A DNA stretch of 64,000 bases. Origin: Mycolicibacterium sp. lyk4-40-TYG-92 (GTDB lineage: Bacteria; Actinomycetota; Actinomycetes; Mycobacteriales; Mycobacteriaceae). The notes under the pieces are model-generated. The model did not search any database, had not been told where the DNA came from, and was given only the letters and a program-made list of their open reading frames with translations. Shown here piece after piece: positions 51,353 to 60,421 of this stretch (position 1 is its first letter; every line of letters starts with the position of its first letter). The position numbers and the translations under genes are program-made. The stretch covers positions 186,001 to 250,000 of the forward strand of contig NZ_JARVRX010000017.1 of the NCBI RefSeq assembly GCF_030209435.1. Direction: 5' to 3'.

Positions 51353-52618
51353 ATGATTCCGCTCTCCTGGACGCCTGTCGGACCGGACGCCGCTGTCGTC
51401 GGCCCCGATGAACGGCTCAGCTGGCCGCGCACCATCGGCATCGGCGCCCAGCATGTGGTGGCGATGTTCGGCGCCACGTTCCTGGTGCCGGTGCTGACCG
51501 GGTTCCCGCCGGCCACCACGCTGTTGTTCTCCGGCATCGGCACGATCGCGTTCCTGCTGATCACCGGAAACCGGCTGCCGAGCTATCTCGGGTCGAGCTT
51601 CTCGGTGATCGCGCCGGTCACCGCCGCGGTCGCCGCACACGGAACCGGGAGCGCGCTGGGCGGTTTGATCGCCGTGGGCCTGCTGCTGATCCTCGTCGGC
51701 GGGGTGGTGCACGTGGTCGGCACGCACTGGCTGGATCTGACGCTGCCGCCGGTGGTCACCGGTGCGATCGTCGCCCTCATCGGCTTCAACCTGGCCCCGG
51801 CGGCGAAGCACAATTTCGAGAAGGGACCGCTCGTCGGGCTCGTGACGCTGGTGCTGCTGGTCGCGACGCTGGCGTTCTTCCGCGGCATCATCGGCCGCCT
51901 GGCCATCTTCCTCGCCGTCGTCGTCGGCTACCTCCTGGCGCTGGTTCTCGGCGATGTCGACACCGCGGCCATCGCCGCCGCACCGTGGATCGGGCTGCCC
52001 GAATTCCACGGGCCGTCGTTCAGCCTGGCGGTCCTGCCGATGTTCCTGCCGGCGGTGATCGCGCTGATCGCCGAGAACATCGGGCATGTGAAATCGGTGG
52101 GCCAGATGACCGGGAAGGACCTGGACCCGCTGATGGGCCGGGCGCTGGCCGCCGACGGGGTCGCCACCGTGCTGGCCGGTGCGGGCGGCGGCTCGGCCAC
52201 CACCACCTACGCCGAGAACATCGGGGTGATGGCCGCGACGCGCATCTATTCGACGGCCGCGTATTGGGTCGCCGCTGCCGTGGCCGTCGCACTGTCGTTG
52301 TGTCCCAAGGTCGGTGCGGCCATCTCGGCCATCCCGCCGGGCGTGCTCGGCGGGGCGACGATCGTGCTCTACGGTCTGGTCGGCATCCTCGGGGTGCGGA
52401 TCTGGCTGACCAACCACGTGGATTTCTCGCAGCCGATCAACCAGATGACCGCCGCCATCCCGCTGATCATCGGTATCGCCGATTTCACCTGGCAGGCCGG
52501 GCCGTTGACGTTCACCGGCATCGCGCTCGGTTCCGTTGCGGCGCTGGTGATCTACCACGGCATGCGCGGGTTGACGGCCCTCCGCGGGTCTCAGCCGGCC
52601 CAGACGTCCTCGACGTAG
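51353..52618 (+). CDS. NCS2 uracil/xanthine permease
   Basis: 421 residues with about fourteen hydrophobic segments, first half MFGATFLVPVLTGFPPATTLLFSG and the NCS2 signature region SATTTYAENIGVMAATRI (about 280-297), characteristic of UraA-type uracil:proton symporters. ATG at 51353; an earlier ATG at 51326 adds nine residues. No pyrimidine-metabolism genes are adjacent. The 3' end overlaps the convergent P450 gene by 28 bp. Confidence 0.9.
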   Translation: MIPLSWTPVGPDAAVVGPDERLSWPRTIGIGAQHVVAMFGATFLVPVLTGFPPATTLLFSGIGTIAFLLITGNRLPSYLGSSFSVIAPVTAAVAAHGTGSALGGLIAVGLLLILVGGVVHVVGTHWLDLTLPPVVTGAIVALIGFNLAPAAKHNFEKGPLVGLVTLVLLVATLAFFRGIIGRLAIFLAVVVGYLLALVLGDVDTAAIAAAPWIGLPEFHGPSFSLAVLPMFLPAVIALIAENIGHVKSVGQMTGKDLDPLMGRALAADGVATVLAGAGGGSATTTYAENIGVMAATRIYSTAAYWVAAAVAVALSLCPKVGAAISAIPPGVLGGATIVLYGLVGILGVRIWLTNHVDFSQPINQMTAAIPLIIGIADFTWQAGPLTFTGIALGSVAALVIYHGMRGLTALRGSQPAQTSST

Positions 52619-55600
52619 CGGTCGGTGTTGACCAGCTCGGCCAGCCAGGCGCGGGCGGCGGCGGCGTCGGTGCCGGTCCGGCTGCGGTAGATGTCCTGGA
52701 ACGCGGCGCGCACGGCGGGTGCCATCCGCGCACCGTCGCCGCACACATAGACATGCGTGTCGTTGTCCGGGTTTCCGAGCAGGTCCCACACCTCATCGGC
52801 GTCCGCGGCGATCCGGTCCTGCACGTACTTGACCTCATCACCCGCCCGGGAGAACGCCGGCCGCATCCGCACGATGCCGAGACGTTCGGCGTCCTCGGCC
52901 TCGTCGCGGAACAGATAGTCCACGTCGGGATGTCGCACGCCGAAGAAACACAGCGCGGCAGTGAACGGCTCCCCTGCTTCCAGTGCGCCCAGCCGGTCTC
53001 CGATGAAACCCCGGAACGGCGCCACTCCCGTCCCGGCGCTGACCAGGATGACGTTGCGGGTCGGATCGGCACCCGCCCGGAAGGCCTGCCGAGCCGGGTC
53101 CACCCGCATTCGAACCTGCTGTCCCGGAACAGCATCCGCGAGATAGCTGGACGAGACGCCACGGAAGACACCGGAACCCGACCGGGCCGGACCTTCCAGC
53201 ACCCCGACCACCAGCTCGACTTCCCGGACCCGGCGGCGGGACGACGTGGCGATCGAATAGTGGCGCGGCGACATCGGTTCGAAGAGTTCCAACAACTCTT
53301 CGCGGCTCAGCTTGGTGGCGGGGAACTCCGCCAGACAATCGGTGATGCTCAGTGCGCGGGCGACGGGGTCGTCGGCCAGTGCGGTCAGCGCGGCACGTTC
53401 CGGTGGGCACGGGTTGGCCGCCGCGAGCCGCAGCAGCTGGCTGCGGGTCGCCGGTTTACGAAGTTCCAGAAAATGTGTAAGTAGTTCGCGCACAGTGACT
53501 TCCCGGTCGATCGGGATGGCCCGCCGGGTACTGCGCCGCGGATTGATCGAGATGCGACGATCGAGTCGCAGGTCCAGCAGCTCCCCGACCTCGTCCACCA
53601 GAGCCGGGCTGTTGTCCGGCAACACGGTGAGGTGGTCGCCGGTCTCATAGTCGACACCGTCGGGCAGCGCGATGCGGATCAACCGCTTGTCCTGTCCGAA
53701 CTCGGAACCGGTGTCCACCAACGGAATGTTGTCGAGCACCGTCGCCGGTTGCACTCGATGGCGGGCGTCGATCGCCGCTGTGACCGGCCCATCGATGGCG
53801 CGTAGGTCGTAGAGCGGCTCGGCGACGACGGGTTCATCCGCGACGACGACGCCGAAGACACCGCCGAGCGCATTCCACAGCGCCGCCGAGAAGTCCTCCA
53901 CCACTCCGGCGAAGTCGCCCGAGGTATCGGCTTCGGCCATCGGAAGCAATTGCATCGCACCGAGTTCCGCAAGCCTGGCGTCGATGCGCCGCGGAATCGC
54001 CAGGTACGTCTCGGCCCAGTTGCGGTCGCCGACACCGAGAACCGCGTAGGGCACCGCCGGCACCGTGGCGTCCGATCCGTCCATCCATTCCACGAAGGCG
54101 CGGGCATCGTCGGTCGGCATGCCGTTGTACGACGCGGCGACGATGACCACCGCGCCCTGGTCCGGCAGTGCGGCCGTCACGGAATCCAGTGCGGCGACGG
54201 TCGTTTCGTAGCCGAGGTCGACGGCCTCGTCACCGAGTTGCTGTGCCAGCGACCGGCAGTTGCCGAGGTTCGACCCATGCAGCACAAGCAGTTTCGTACC
54301 GGGCGGCACCGCCGCGCGGGACTGCGTCACCGGGGCGGCCGCGACGACCGCGGTAGCCTGCCGGCGCTCCTCCGGGGTACGGCGAATGAGTTCGAGGTGA
54401 AAGCCCTCCGGCTTGCGCAGCACGTCACTGTGGGTACGCAGCGTGTAGTGCTCGACGTCGACGAAACGGTAGCGGTGCACGAGGGTCGCGATCGCCATGG
54501 TGGCTTCGTGGAGCGCGAACTGGCGGCCGATGCAGGACCGCGCGCCGGTACCGAACGGCTTGAACAGGTTGACCGGCCGCTGCCCGGCCCGCTCGGCGTC
54601 GAACCGGTCCGGGTCGAAGATCTCGACGTTGTCGCCCCACTCCGGTTGCCGGTGCAGCGACGACGTCAGCACCGTTACCGCTTCACCCTGCCGCACCGGG
54701 TACTGGCCACCGATGACGGTGTCCGCCAAGGCCATTCGGTCGAATTCCCGCACCGGCGGGGACAACCGCAGCGCTTCGTCGATGATCTGGCGGATGTAGC
54801 CGAGCTTGCCGATCTCGTCGAACGCCGGCACGTGGTCGTCGTCGGGGCCGAACACCGAGTCCGCCTCCGCCTGCGCGCGGTGCAACACCGCCGGGTTCTT
54901 GACGATGCTGTACAGCGCCGTCGGCATCAGTATCGACGTCGTGTCCTGCCCGGCAACCAGGAACGTGGCGATCTGATTGCGGATGCTGTCGTCGTCCAGG
55001 ATCGGTGTCCCGTCGGGCCCGGGCTGCAGCATCAGAGCCAAGAGATCGTCGAGGCCCACGTCGCCCGCGCGGTGCTGGGCGATCAAGTCCATGATGAAGC
55101 TGAACAGCTTCCCACGCTCGGTCTCGAACACCGCCCGGTCGGCGTTGGGTCCGAGCAGCACCTGGTTGAGGGTGGCTGCGAAACTCGCTGGGATATCGGC
55201 GAGTCCGTCGTGCTGATAGGAATCGAACCGCGCCCCGAAACCAGCGAGGCCCACGGTGTCCATGGCCAGCTTGGCCAGATCCCCCGCCACGTCCACCGTT
55301 CGGGTACCCACGGCGGTGTCCCACTGCGCGATCAGTTGCCGGTTGATGTCGAGCATCGCGGGGTGGTAGCTGCGCAGCCCGCTGAAGCTGAAGCCGGGAA
55401 TCAGAACGTCGTGAGCTTCCTGCCAGCCCGCCTCGCCGGGGTACGCGGTGAAGAGGCCGTTACCGACCACCGGGCGAAACCTGGCCAGCCGGCCCGTCAG
55501 CGCCTTGCCGAACCGGCTCTCATCACACAGTTCGTCGACCAGCGCCAGCGAGCAGGCATAGAGCCGACGGCCGGGCCCGAGGTCGGCGTAGAACAGTGGG

Positions 55601-55728
55601 CCGTACTGCTCGGTGAGGAGGTCCAGCGGCAACGAATAAGGCCGCCCGGGCACTGGCCCGGACGGCAATTCGACGCCGACAGCTGAAGGGACACCGGGAA
55701 TCTCGGGCGGCACAGCTGGCGACTCCAT
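52591..55728 (-). CDS. Self-sufficient cytochrome P450 / NADPH-P450 reductase (CYP102 type)
   Basis: 1045 residues, the length of P450 BM3. P450 domain: oxygen-activation helix FLVAGQDTTS, EALR, haem ligand Cys near 399 in FGTGARSCIGRQFAL. FMN flavodoxin domain begins LLVLHGSNLGNCRSLA (about 485). FAD/NADPH domains: RHYSIATSSR, GVFRGVSSSYLA, SAGTGVAPFRGFIGDR, YVCGDGARMAPAV, ending RYVEDVWAG. CYP102 enzymes hydroxylate fatty acids near the methyl end with NADPH. It is downstream of the BVMO on the same strand with a 70-bp gap, so probably one operon. The ATG at 55728 is preferred; one at 55764 lies within a short intergenic repeat. Confidence 0.92.
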   Translation of the reverse strand: MESPAVPPEIPGVPSAVGVELPSGPVPGRPYSLPLDLLTEQYGPLFYADLGPGRRLYACSLALVDELCDESRFGKALTGRLARFRPVVGNGLFTAYPGEAGWQEAHDVLIPGFSFSGLRSYHPAMLDINRQLIAQWDTAVGTRTVDVAGDLAKLAMDTVGLAGFGARFDSYQHDGLADIPASFAATLNQVLLGPNADRAVFETERGKLFSFIMDLIAQHRAGDVGLDDLLALMLQPGPDGTPILDDDSIRNQIATFLVAGQDTTSILMPTALYSIVKNPAVLHRAQAEADSVFGPDDDHVPAFDEIGKLGYIRQIIDEALRLSPPVREFDRMALADTVIGGQYPVRQGEAVTVLTSSLHRQPEWGDNVEIFDPDRFDAERAGQRPVNLFKPFGTGARSCIGRQFALHEATMAIATLVHRYRFVDVEHYTLRTHSDVLRKPEGFHLELIRRTPEERRQATAVVAAAPVTQSRAAVPPGTKLLVLHGSNLGNCRSLAQQLGDEAVDLGYETTVAALDSVTAALPDQGAVVIVAASYNGMPTDDARAFVEWMDGSDATVPAVPYAVLGVGDRNWAETYLAIPRRIDARLAELGAMQLLPMAEADTSGDFAGVVEDFSAALWNALGGVFGVVVADEPVVAEPLYDLRAIDGPVTAAIDARHRVQPATVLDNIPLVDTGSEFGQDKRLIRIALPDGVDYETGDHLTVLPDNSPALVDEVGELLDLRLDRRISINPRRSTRRAIPIDREVTVRELLTHFLELRKPATRSQLLRLAAANPCPPERAALTALADDPVARALSITDCLAEFPATKLSREELLELFEPMSPRHYSIATSSRRRVREVELVVGVLEGPARSGSGVFRGVSSSYLADAVPGQQVRMRVDPARQAFRAGADPTRNVILVSAGTGVAPFRGFIGDRLGALEAGEPFTAALCFFGVRHPDVDYLFRDEAEDAERLGIVRMRPAFSRAGDEVKYVQDRIAADADEVWDLLGNPDNDTHVYVCGDGARMAPAVRAAFQDIYRSRTGTDAAAARAWLAELVNTDRYVEDVWAG

Positions 55729-55798
55729 ACATCCCGTCGCTTCGCTCGCCTCAGATGTCTCCATTCACGCCAGCGTAAACGGCCGCCCTGAGAGCCAA

Positions 55799-57304
55799 TC
55801 AGGAAACCGGCGCGAACGCCCGAACTTCTGCGCGACTGGTCGCGGCGAACCGCAGGTTCGGGTCTGCCACCGCGCCGTGCCGCAGCACCTCGCGGTCGAA
55901 GTTGTAGTTCATCGACATCACCCAGGGTCCTTCCGCACCCTGCCGCGGCAGGGTGTCCGCCACCCGCTGCACGTAGCCCGCTGCGAAGTCCAGCAGGGGC
56001 TTGGTCGCCATGCCCGCAGCGTCGAACTCCGGCCGGACGCTGTCGAATCCCCCTTCGTCCATGTGGCTGAGCAGCCGGCAGAAGTGCTCGCACAGCAGGC
56101 CGACCTTGAGTGTCCACGACGAGTTGGTGTAGCCGAAGGCGAAGGCGAAGTTCGGCACGCCCGACAGCATGATGCCCTTGTAGGCCACGGTGTCCGAGAG
56201 GTTCACCGCCTGGCCATCGACGGTCAGCGATACGCCACCGAACAGCTGCACGTTCAAACCTGTTGCGGTGACGATGATGTCGGCATCCAGGTGCTCCCCC
56301 GACTCCAACTCGATGCCGGTCTCGGTGAAGGTCGCGATGCGGTCGGTGACGACCGACGCCTTGCCGCTGCCGATCGCCTTGAACAGGTCGGCGTCCGGCA
56401 CCGTGCACAGGCGCTGATCCCACGGCTTGTAGCCGGGGCTGAAGTGCGTGTCCACGTCGTAGCCCTCGGGCAGCTCGCGGGCGTTGGTCCAGCGGATGAC
56501 CCGACGGGCGGCCGCCGGATACTTCTGGCACAGGGTGTACACCGCGCGCTGCCGGATGACGTTCTTGCGCCGGGCCAGCGCGTAGCCGCGGTCGGCGCCG
56601 AGCACGCGCGCGGCCACATTGGCGAACGCGTCCTTGGACGGGACGGGAAGGATGTAGGTCGGCGAGCGCTGCAGCATGGTGACGTGGGCGGCCTTGGCCG
56701 CCATCGACGGCACCAGCGTCACCGCGGTCGCGCCGCTGCCGATGACGACGACCTTCTTGCCGGTGTAGTCGAGGTCTTCGGGCCAGTGCTGCGGGTGCAC
56801 GACCTGGCCTGCGTAGCGGTCGCGGCCGGGGAACTGCGGGGTGAAGCCCTGGTCGTAGCGGTAGTAGCCGCCGGCGCAGAAGAGCCAGTTGGCGGAGATT
56901 TGCACCAGTTCGCCGGTGTCGGTGCGCTCGACGTCGACGAGCCACCGCGCGGTACCGCTGTCCCACGCGGCGCCCAGCACCTTGTGGTGGAACCGGATGT
57001 TGCGGTCGATGTTGTGCTCGCGGACCGTCTCTCGCAGATAGGCGAGGATCTTGTCGGCGGAGGCGATGGCGTCCTCGTCGCGCCACGGCTTGAACTCGTA
57101 ACCGAAGGTGTGCAGGTCGGAGTCGGAGCGAATGCCGGGGTACCGGAACAGGTCCCAGGTTCCGCCGGTCGCGCCGCGCGATTCCAGAATGGCGTACGAC
57201 CGCCCGGGATGTTCCTGCTGCAGGTAGTAAGCGGCACCGATGCCGGAGATTCCGGCGCCGACGATCAGGACGTCGACCTGGGTGGTGTTGTCGGTGTGCT
57301 CCAT
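55799..57304 (-). CDS. Flavin-containing (Baeyer-Villiger-type) monooxygenase
   Basis: 501 residues. FAD motif VLIVGAGISGIGAAYYLQ (residues 12-29), NADPH motif VVVIGSGATAVTL (near 180), and between them the Baeyer-Villiger fingerprint FPGRDRYAGQVVHPQHWP. It resembles EthA-type enzymes, which oxygenate ketones or sulfur and activate thioamide drugs. The ATG at 57304 is preceded by GGGAG. It lies directly upstream of the P450 gene and divergent from the PucR regulator; the two oxygenases may act in sequence on one substrate (inference). Confidence 0.92.
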   Translation of the reverse strand: MEHTDNTTQVDVLIVGAGISGIGAAYYLQQEHPGRSYAILESRGATGGTWDLFRYPGIRSDSDLHTFGYEFKPWRDEDAIASADKILAYLRETVREHNIDRNIRFHHKVLGAAWDSGTARWLVDVERTDTGELVQISANWLFCAGGYYRYDQGFTPQFPGRDRYAGQVVHPQHWPEDLDYTGKKVVVIGSGATAVTLVPSMAAKAAHVTMLQRSPTYILPVPSKDAFANVAARVLGADRGYALARRKNVIRQRAVYTLCQKYPAAARRVIRWTNARELPEGYDVDTHFSPGYKPWDQRLCTVPDADLFKAIGSGKASVVTDRIATFTETGIELESGEHLDADIIVTATGLNVQLFGGVSLTVDGQAVNLSDTVAYKGIMLSGVPNFAFAFGYTNSSWTLKVGLLCEHFCRLLSHMDEGGFDSVRPEFDAAGMATKPLLDFAAGYVQRVADTLPRQGAEGPWVMSMNYNFDREVLRHGAVADPNLRFAATSRAEVRAFAPVS

Positions 57305-57397
57305 TGCAGGCTCCCTGTTGGCGGTGGTGGCGTGGCAATAATGTTGGCGCCTGCCCGCCGCCGGCTGAAGGTCAAAGCGTCTCAAATTTCCCGATCA

Positions 57398-57427
57398 CTG
57401 GTGCACTGTGCACCAGGACGCTAACCT
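57398..57427 (+). promoter_or_regulatory. PucR/BVMO divergent operator and leaderless promoter
   Basis: CTGGTGCAC-T-GTGCACCAG (57398-57416) is a perfect palindrome with a single central base. TAACCT (57422-57427) is 6 nt before the PucR ATG. The palindrome covers the -35 position. Confidence 0.75.
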
Positions 57428-57433
57428 GGCCCG

Positions 57434-58630
57434 ATGGACGCAACAGGGCCATCACCGCAGGTCCGCGACCTGATCCGGCAGTGCGCGCAGGTGGTCGTCA
57501 ATGCCCCTGCGGAATGGCTCGAGGAACTCGACCGCGCCGTGCTGGGCGCCAATCCGGCCATCGCCTCCGATCCCGAGCTGGCCGCGGCCGTCAGCCGGAG
57601 CAACCGCTCGAACCTGTTGTTCTGGGGTGCCGCCAACGTCCGCGATCCCGGCGCACCGGTGCCGCCCAACGCCGGCGCCGAGCCGATGAGCGTCGCCCGG
57701 GAAATGGTGCGGCGCGGCGTCGACTCGTACACCTTGGACGCCTACCGGGTCGGTGAAGGCGTGGCATGGCGGCGCCTGATGGATATCGCCTTCGAACTGA
57801 CCTCCGACCCCGCCGACCTGCACGCGATGCTCGATGTCTGCTCACAGTCGATCAGCGACTTCATCGAGGCCACCCTGGCAGCCATCGCCGCCCAGATCGA
57901 ACTCGAGCGCGACGAACTCACCCGCGGCAGCCACGCCGAGCGTCGCGCGACGGTCGCGCTGCTCCTGGAAGGCGCTCCGCTTCCCCGCCAGCGCGCGGAA
58001 AGCCGCCTCGCCTACGGACTCGGCGGCAGCCACACCGCCGCCGTCATCTGGACCGACAACCCGAACAGCGATCTGTCTCAATTGGACCGCGCCGCCGAGG
58101 CTTTCGGGCAGGCCGCACGTGGCCGACCGCTCAGCGTGCTGGCCAGTACCGCGACGCGGTGGGTGTGGGCGCCCGGCCCGGTTGACGTCGACTCACTGAC
58201 GCATGCCGCCGGACGCGACGTGCGGATCGCGATCGGCTCGACGGGCGCCGGCGTGGACGGGTTCCGGCGCAGCCACTTCGACGCCATCACCACCCAGCAG
58301 ATGATGGCGCGACTGCATTCGCCGCAGCAGATCGCCGAATACACCGACATCGAGCTGGTCGCCCTGCTCACCGCGGACGCCGACCGCGCCGCGGTGTTCG
58401 TCAAGCGGGTGCTGGGTGATCTGGAAACCGCGAGCCCGGAATTGCGCTCCGCGGTGCGCGCGTTCGTCCGGGCGCAGTGCAACGTGTCCCGCGCCGCGGT
58501 CACGCTCTTCACGCATCGCAACACCTTGTTGCGCCGACTGGCCCGGGCCGACGAACTGCTGCCGCGCCCGTTGGCCGACAACAGCGTCGAAGTCGGCGTC
58601 GCACTCGACGTGTTGCACTGGCGCGGTTGA
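57434..58630 (+). CDS. PucR/CdaR-family transcriptional regulator
   Basis: 398 residues. The C-terminal helix-turn-helix is the PucR type (VRAFVRAQCNVSRAAVTLFTHRNTLLRRLARADEL, about 343-378), preceded by a GGDEF-like linker domain typical of the family. The N-terminal part has the WLEELDRAVLG/YTLDAYRVGEGVAWRRL pattern of actinobacterial members. It is leaderless (ATG 6 nt after TAACCT) and probably controls the divergent BVMO-P450 operon through the 19-bp palindrome. Confidence 0.88.
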   Translation: MDATGPSPQVRDLIRQCAQVVVNAPAEWLEELDRAVLGANPAIASDPELAAAVSRSNRSNLLFWGAANVRDPGAPVPPNAGAEPMSVAREMVRRGVDSYTLDAYRVGEGVAWRRLMDIAFELTSDPADLHAMLDVCSQSISDFIEATLAAIAAQIELERDELTRGSHAERRATVALLLEGAPLPRQRAESRLAYGLGGSHTAAVIWTDNPNSDLSQLDRAAEAFGQAARGRPLSVLASTATRWVWAPGPVDVDSLTHAAGRDVRIAIGSTGAGVDGFRRSHFDAITTQQMMARLHSPQQIAEYTDIELVALLTADADRAAVFVKRVLGDLETASPELRSAVRAFVRAQCNVSRAAVTLFTHRNTLLRRLARADELLPRPLADNSVEVGVALDVLHWRG

Positions 58631-58650
58631 GGTTTAGGTCGACCCGCCCC

Positions 58651-59013
58651 CTACTCGAACGCCGCATCCAGATACCGCAGCGCGTCGGCTTTCAGCACAC
58701 CCAACGCCCGGGCCGTGTCGGCAAAAGCATTGGCCGCATCGACCATGGCCGCAGCGGCTGGGTCGGCGGCCGCGACGAAAGTTCCTGACCGCCCTCGGGT
58801 TTCGAGCACGCCGGCGGTCTCGAGTTCACGGTAGGCCCGGGCGACGGTGTTGGCCGCCATACCCAGCCTGCCCGCCAGGTCACGCACCGTGGGCAGGCGG
58901 GTGCCGGCGGGCAGGCGCCCATCCCGAATGGCCTCGATGATCTGCAGCCGCAGCTGGTCGAACAACGGCCCCGCGTGCGGATCGAGGCGGACCCAGTCAC
59001 CGAAATCGGACAT
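58651..59013 (-). CDS. GntR-family regulator (YtrA type)
   Basis: 120 residues, consistent with the recalled 121 of Rv1152. The winged helix starts PLFDQLRLQIIEAIRDGRLPAG and contains LPTVRDLAGRLGMAANTVARAYRELE. Only a short helical tail follows, so no effector domain: the YtrA subgroup. I use the ATG at 59013 (MSDFGDWVRLDP); the frame stays open further upstream but overlaps cobB. Divergent from cobB; targets unknown. Confidence 0.87.
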   Translation of the reverse strand: MSDFGDWVRLDPHAGPLFDQLRLQIIEAIRDGRLPAGTRLPTVRDLAGRLGMAANTVARAYRELETAGVLETRGRSGTFVAAADPAAAAMVDAANAFADTARALGVLKADALRYLDAAFE

Positions 59014-59074
59014 CCGCCGAGTATGACCGATGACGAGGTGGCCCGGATCACCCAGAACCCGATAACGTGGTCCA

Positions 59075-59803
59075 ATGCGGGTGACGGTGTTCAGCGGTGC
59101 GGGGATGTCCGCCGACAGTGGCGTGCCGACCTTCCGGGATGCCGAGACCGGCCTGTGGGCCAACACCGACCCCTACGAAATTTCGAGCTCGGACGCCTGG
59201 CGTCGCCACCCCGAGCGCGTGTTCGCCTGGTATCTGTGGCGCCATCACATGATGGGCAACGTGACCCCCAATGACGGGCACCGGGCGGTCGCCGCGTGGC
59301 AGGACTACACCGAGGTCGACATCGTCACCCAGAACATCGACAACCTGCATGAGCGGGCGGGCAGCACGCGGGTCCATCACCTGCATGGCAGCTTGTTCCA
59401 CTTCCATTGCGACAGTTGCAAAGCCGCGTTCGAGGGCACGCTGCCGCCGATGCCGGAGCCTGAAATCGCCGTTGAACCGCCAGAGTGCTACTGCGGCGGT
59501 CTGGTGCGGCCCAACGTGGTGTGGTTCGGCGAGAACCTGCCCTCCGACGCGTGGAACAACTCGGTCGCAGCCGTCAGCGCCGCCGATCTGGTGATCACCG
59601 TCGGCACGTCCTCGGTGGTGTACCCGGCGGCGTCTCTGCCGGAAGCCGCGGTGCGGCAGGGCATTCCGGTGATCGAGGTGAATCCGAAGCCGACGCCGTT
59701 CTCGGATCAGGCCACGGTGTCCCTGCGGGAGACTGCGGCCACCGCGCTGCCGACCCTGTTGCAGCGGTTGCCCGAACTGCTGTCGACCGTCAAACAGGCC
59801 TGA
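59075..59803 (+). CDS. cobB: NAD-dependent protein deacylase, sirtuin CobB
   Basis: 242 residues. Sirtuin motifs: GAGMSADSGVPTFRD (residues 8-22), TQNIDNLHERAG, catalytic His in HLHGS, zinc ligands CDSC and CYCGG, and NVVWFGE. It removes acetyl (or longer acyl) groups from lysines, for instance on acetyl-CoA synthetase. TAACGT lies 6 nt before the ATG: leaderless. The 3' end overlaps the convergent methyltransferase gene by 14 bp. Corresponds to Rv1151c (recalled). Confidence 0.94.
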   Translation: MRVTVFSGAGMSADSGVPTFRDAETGLWANTDPYEISSSDAWRRHPERVFAWYLWRHHMMGNVTPNDGHRAVAAWQDYTEVDIVTQNIDNLHERAGSTRVHHLHGSLFHFHCDSCKAAFEGTLPPMPEPEIAVEPPECYCGGLVRPNVVWFGENLPSDAWNNSVAAVSAADLVITVGTSSVVYPAASLPEAAVRQGIPVIEVNPKPTPFSDQATVSLRETAATALPTLLQRLPELLSTVKQA

Positions 59804-60419
59804 CGGCGCGGCCCAGCGCCGCCTCGGACAGCGGCACCCAGCCCGGCAGCATCAGCACGCGCCGGGCATCCGAAACCTCGAATCCCGCGCCGACGATGTT
59901 CCGCTCGGTTTCCCGGTGTGCGTGACAGTTGCCCGAAATCTTGGGCCAGAAGGTCGAATCCAGGAATCGCTGCACCCGGCCACGCACCCCGTCGCTGGCG
60001 ACGTGCTCGAAGTAGCGCAGCTCGCCACCGGGCTTGAGCCGCGAATACATCTGCCGCAGCACACTTTCCGGTTCGTCAACCGAGCACAGCACCAGTGAGC
60101 ACACCACGGCGTCGAAAAGATCGTCGCCGTCGAAGTTCTCGACGGTCTCGGTGCGGACCGTCACCGGCACGGGCGCGGTCAACGCCGCCTTCCGGGCCAG
60201 CGGCGCCAGCCTGATCTCTGGCTCGACGGCCACCACCTCGGTCACGGTGTCCGGGTAGAAGGCGAAGTTGGTTCCGGTTCCGGCGCCGATCTCCAGCACC
60301 CGGCCGCGGAGCCCGGCCAGATTCTCCTGCCGCAGCCTGGTCATGAACTTACGCTCGCGCGACGACATCGCGATCCACATGCGGGCGAAGAACGGGTTGT
60401 CCACCGAGGTATCGGTCAT
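59790..60419 (-). CDS. SAM-dependent methyltransferase (UbiE/phospholipid-methyltransferase-like)
   Basis: 209 residues. Motif I is VLEIGAGTGTNFAFY (about 41-55), followed by VAVEPE, DAVVCSLVLCSV and the LKPGGELRYFEHV motif. Small molecules or lipids are the usual substrates. The ATG at 60419 comes 2 nt after the TetR stop, so it is the third gene of the mmpL13-tetR operon. Counterpart of Rv1147 by position (recalled). Confidence 0.88.
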   Translation of the reverse strand: MTDTSVDNPFFARMWIAMSSRERKFMTRLRQENLAGLRGRVLEIGAGTGTNFAFYPDTVTEVVAVEPEIRLAPLARKAALTAPVPVTVRTETVENFDGDDLFDAVVCSLVLCSVDEPESVLRQMYSRLKPGGELRYFEHVASDGVRGRVQRFLDSTFWPKISGNCHAHRETERNIVGAGFEVSDARRVLMLPGWVPLSEAALGRAVRPV

Positions 60420-60421
60420 CG

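Noticed and set aside
50969..52789. A 606-codon open frame on the minus strand
   Set aside because: Antisense to the NCS2 permease; composition dominated by Arg, Gln, Asp and His without motifs.
55497..57338. A 613-codon open frame on the minus strand
   Set aside because: A shifted frame over the Baeyer-Villiger monooxygenase gene; repetitive Arg-rich sequence only.
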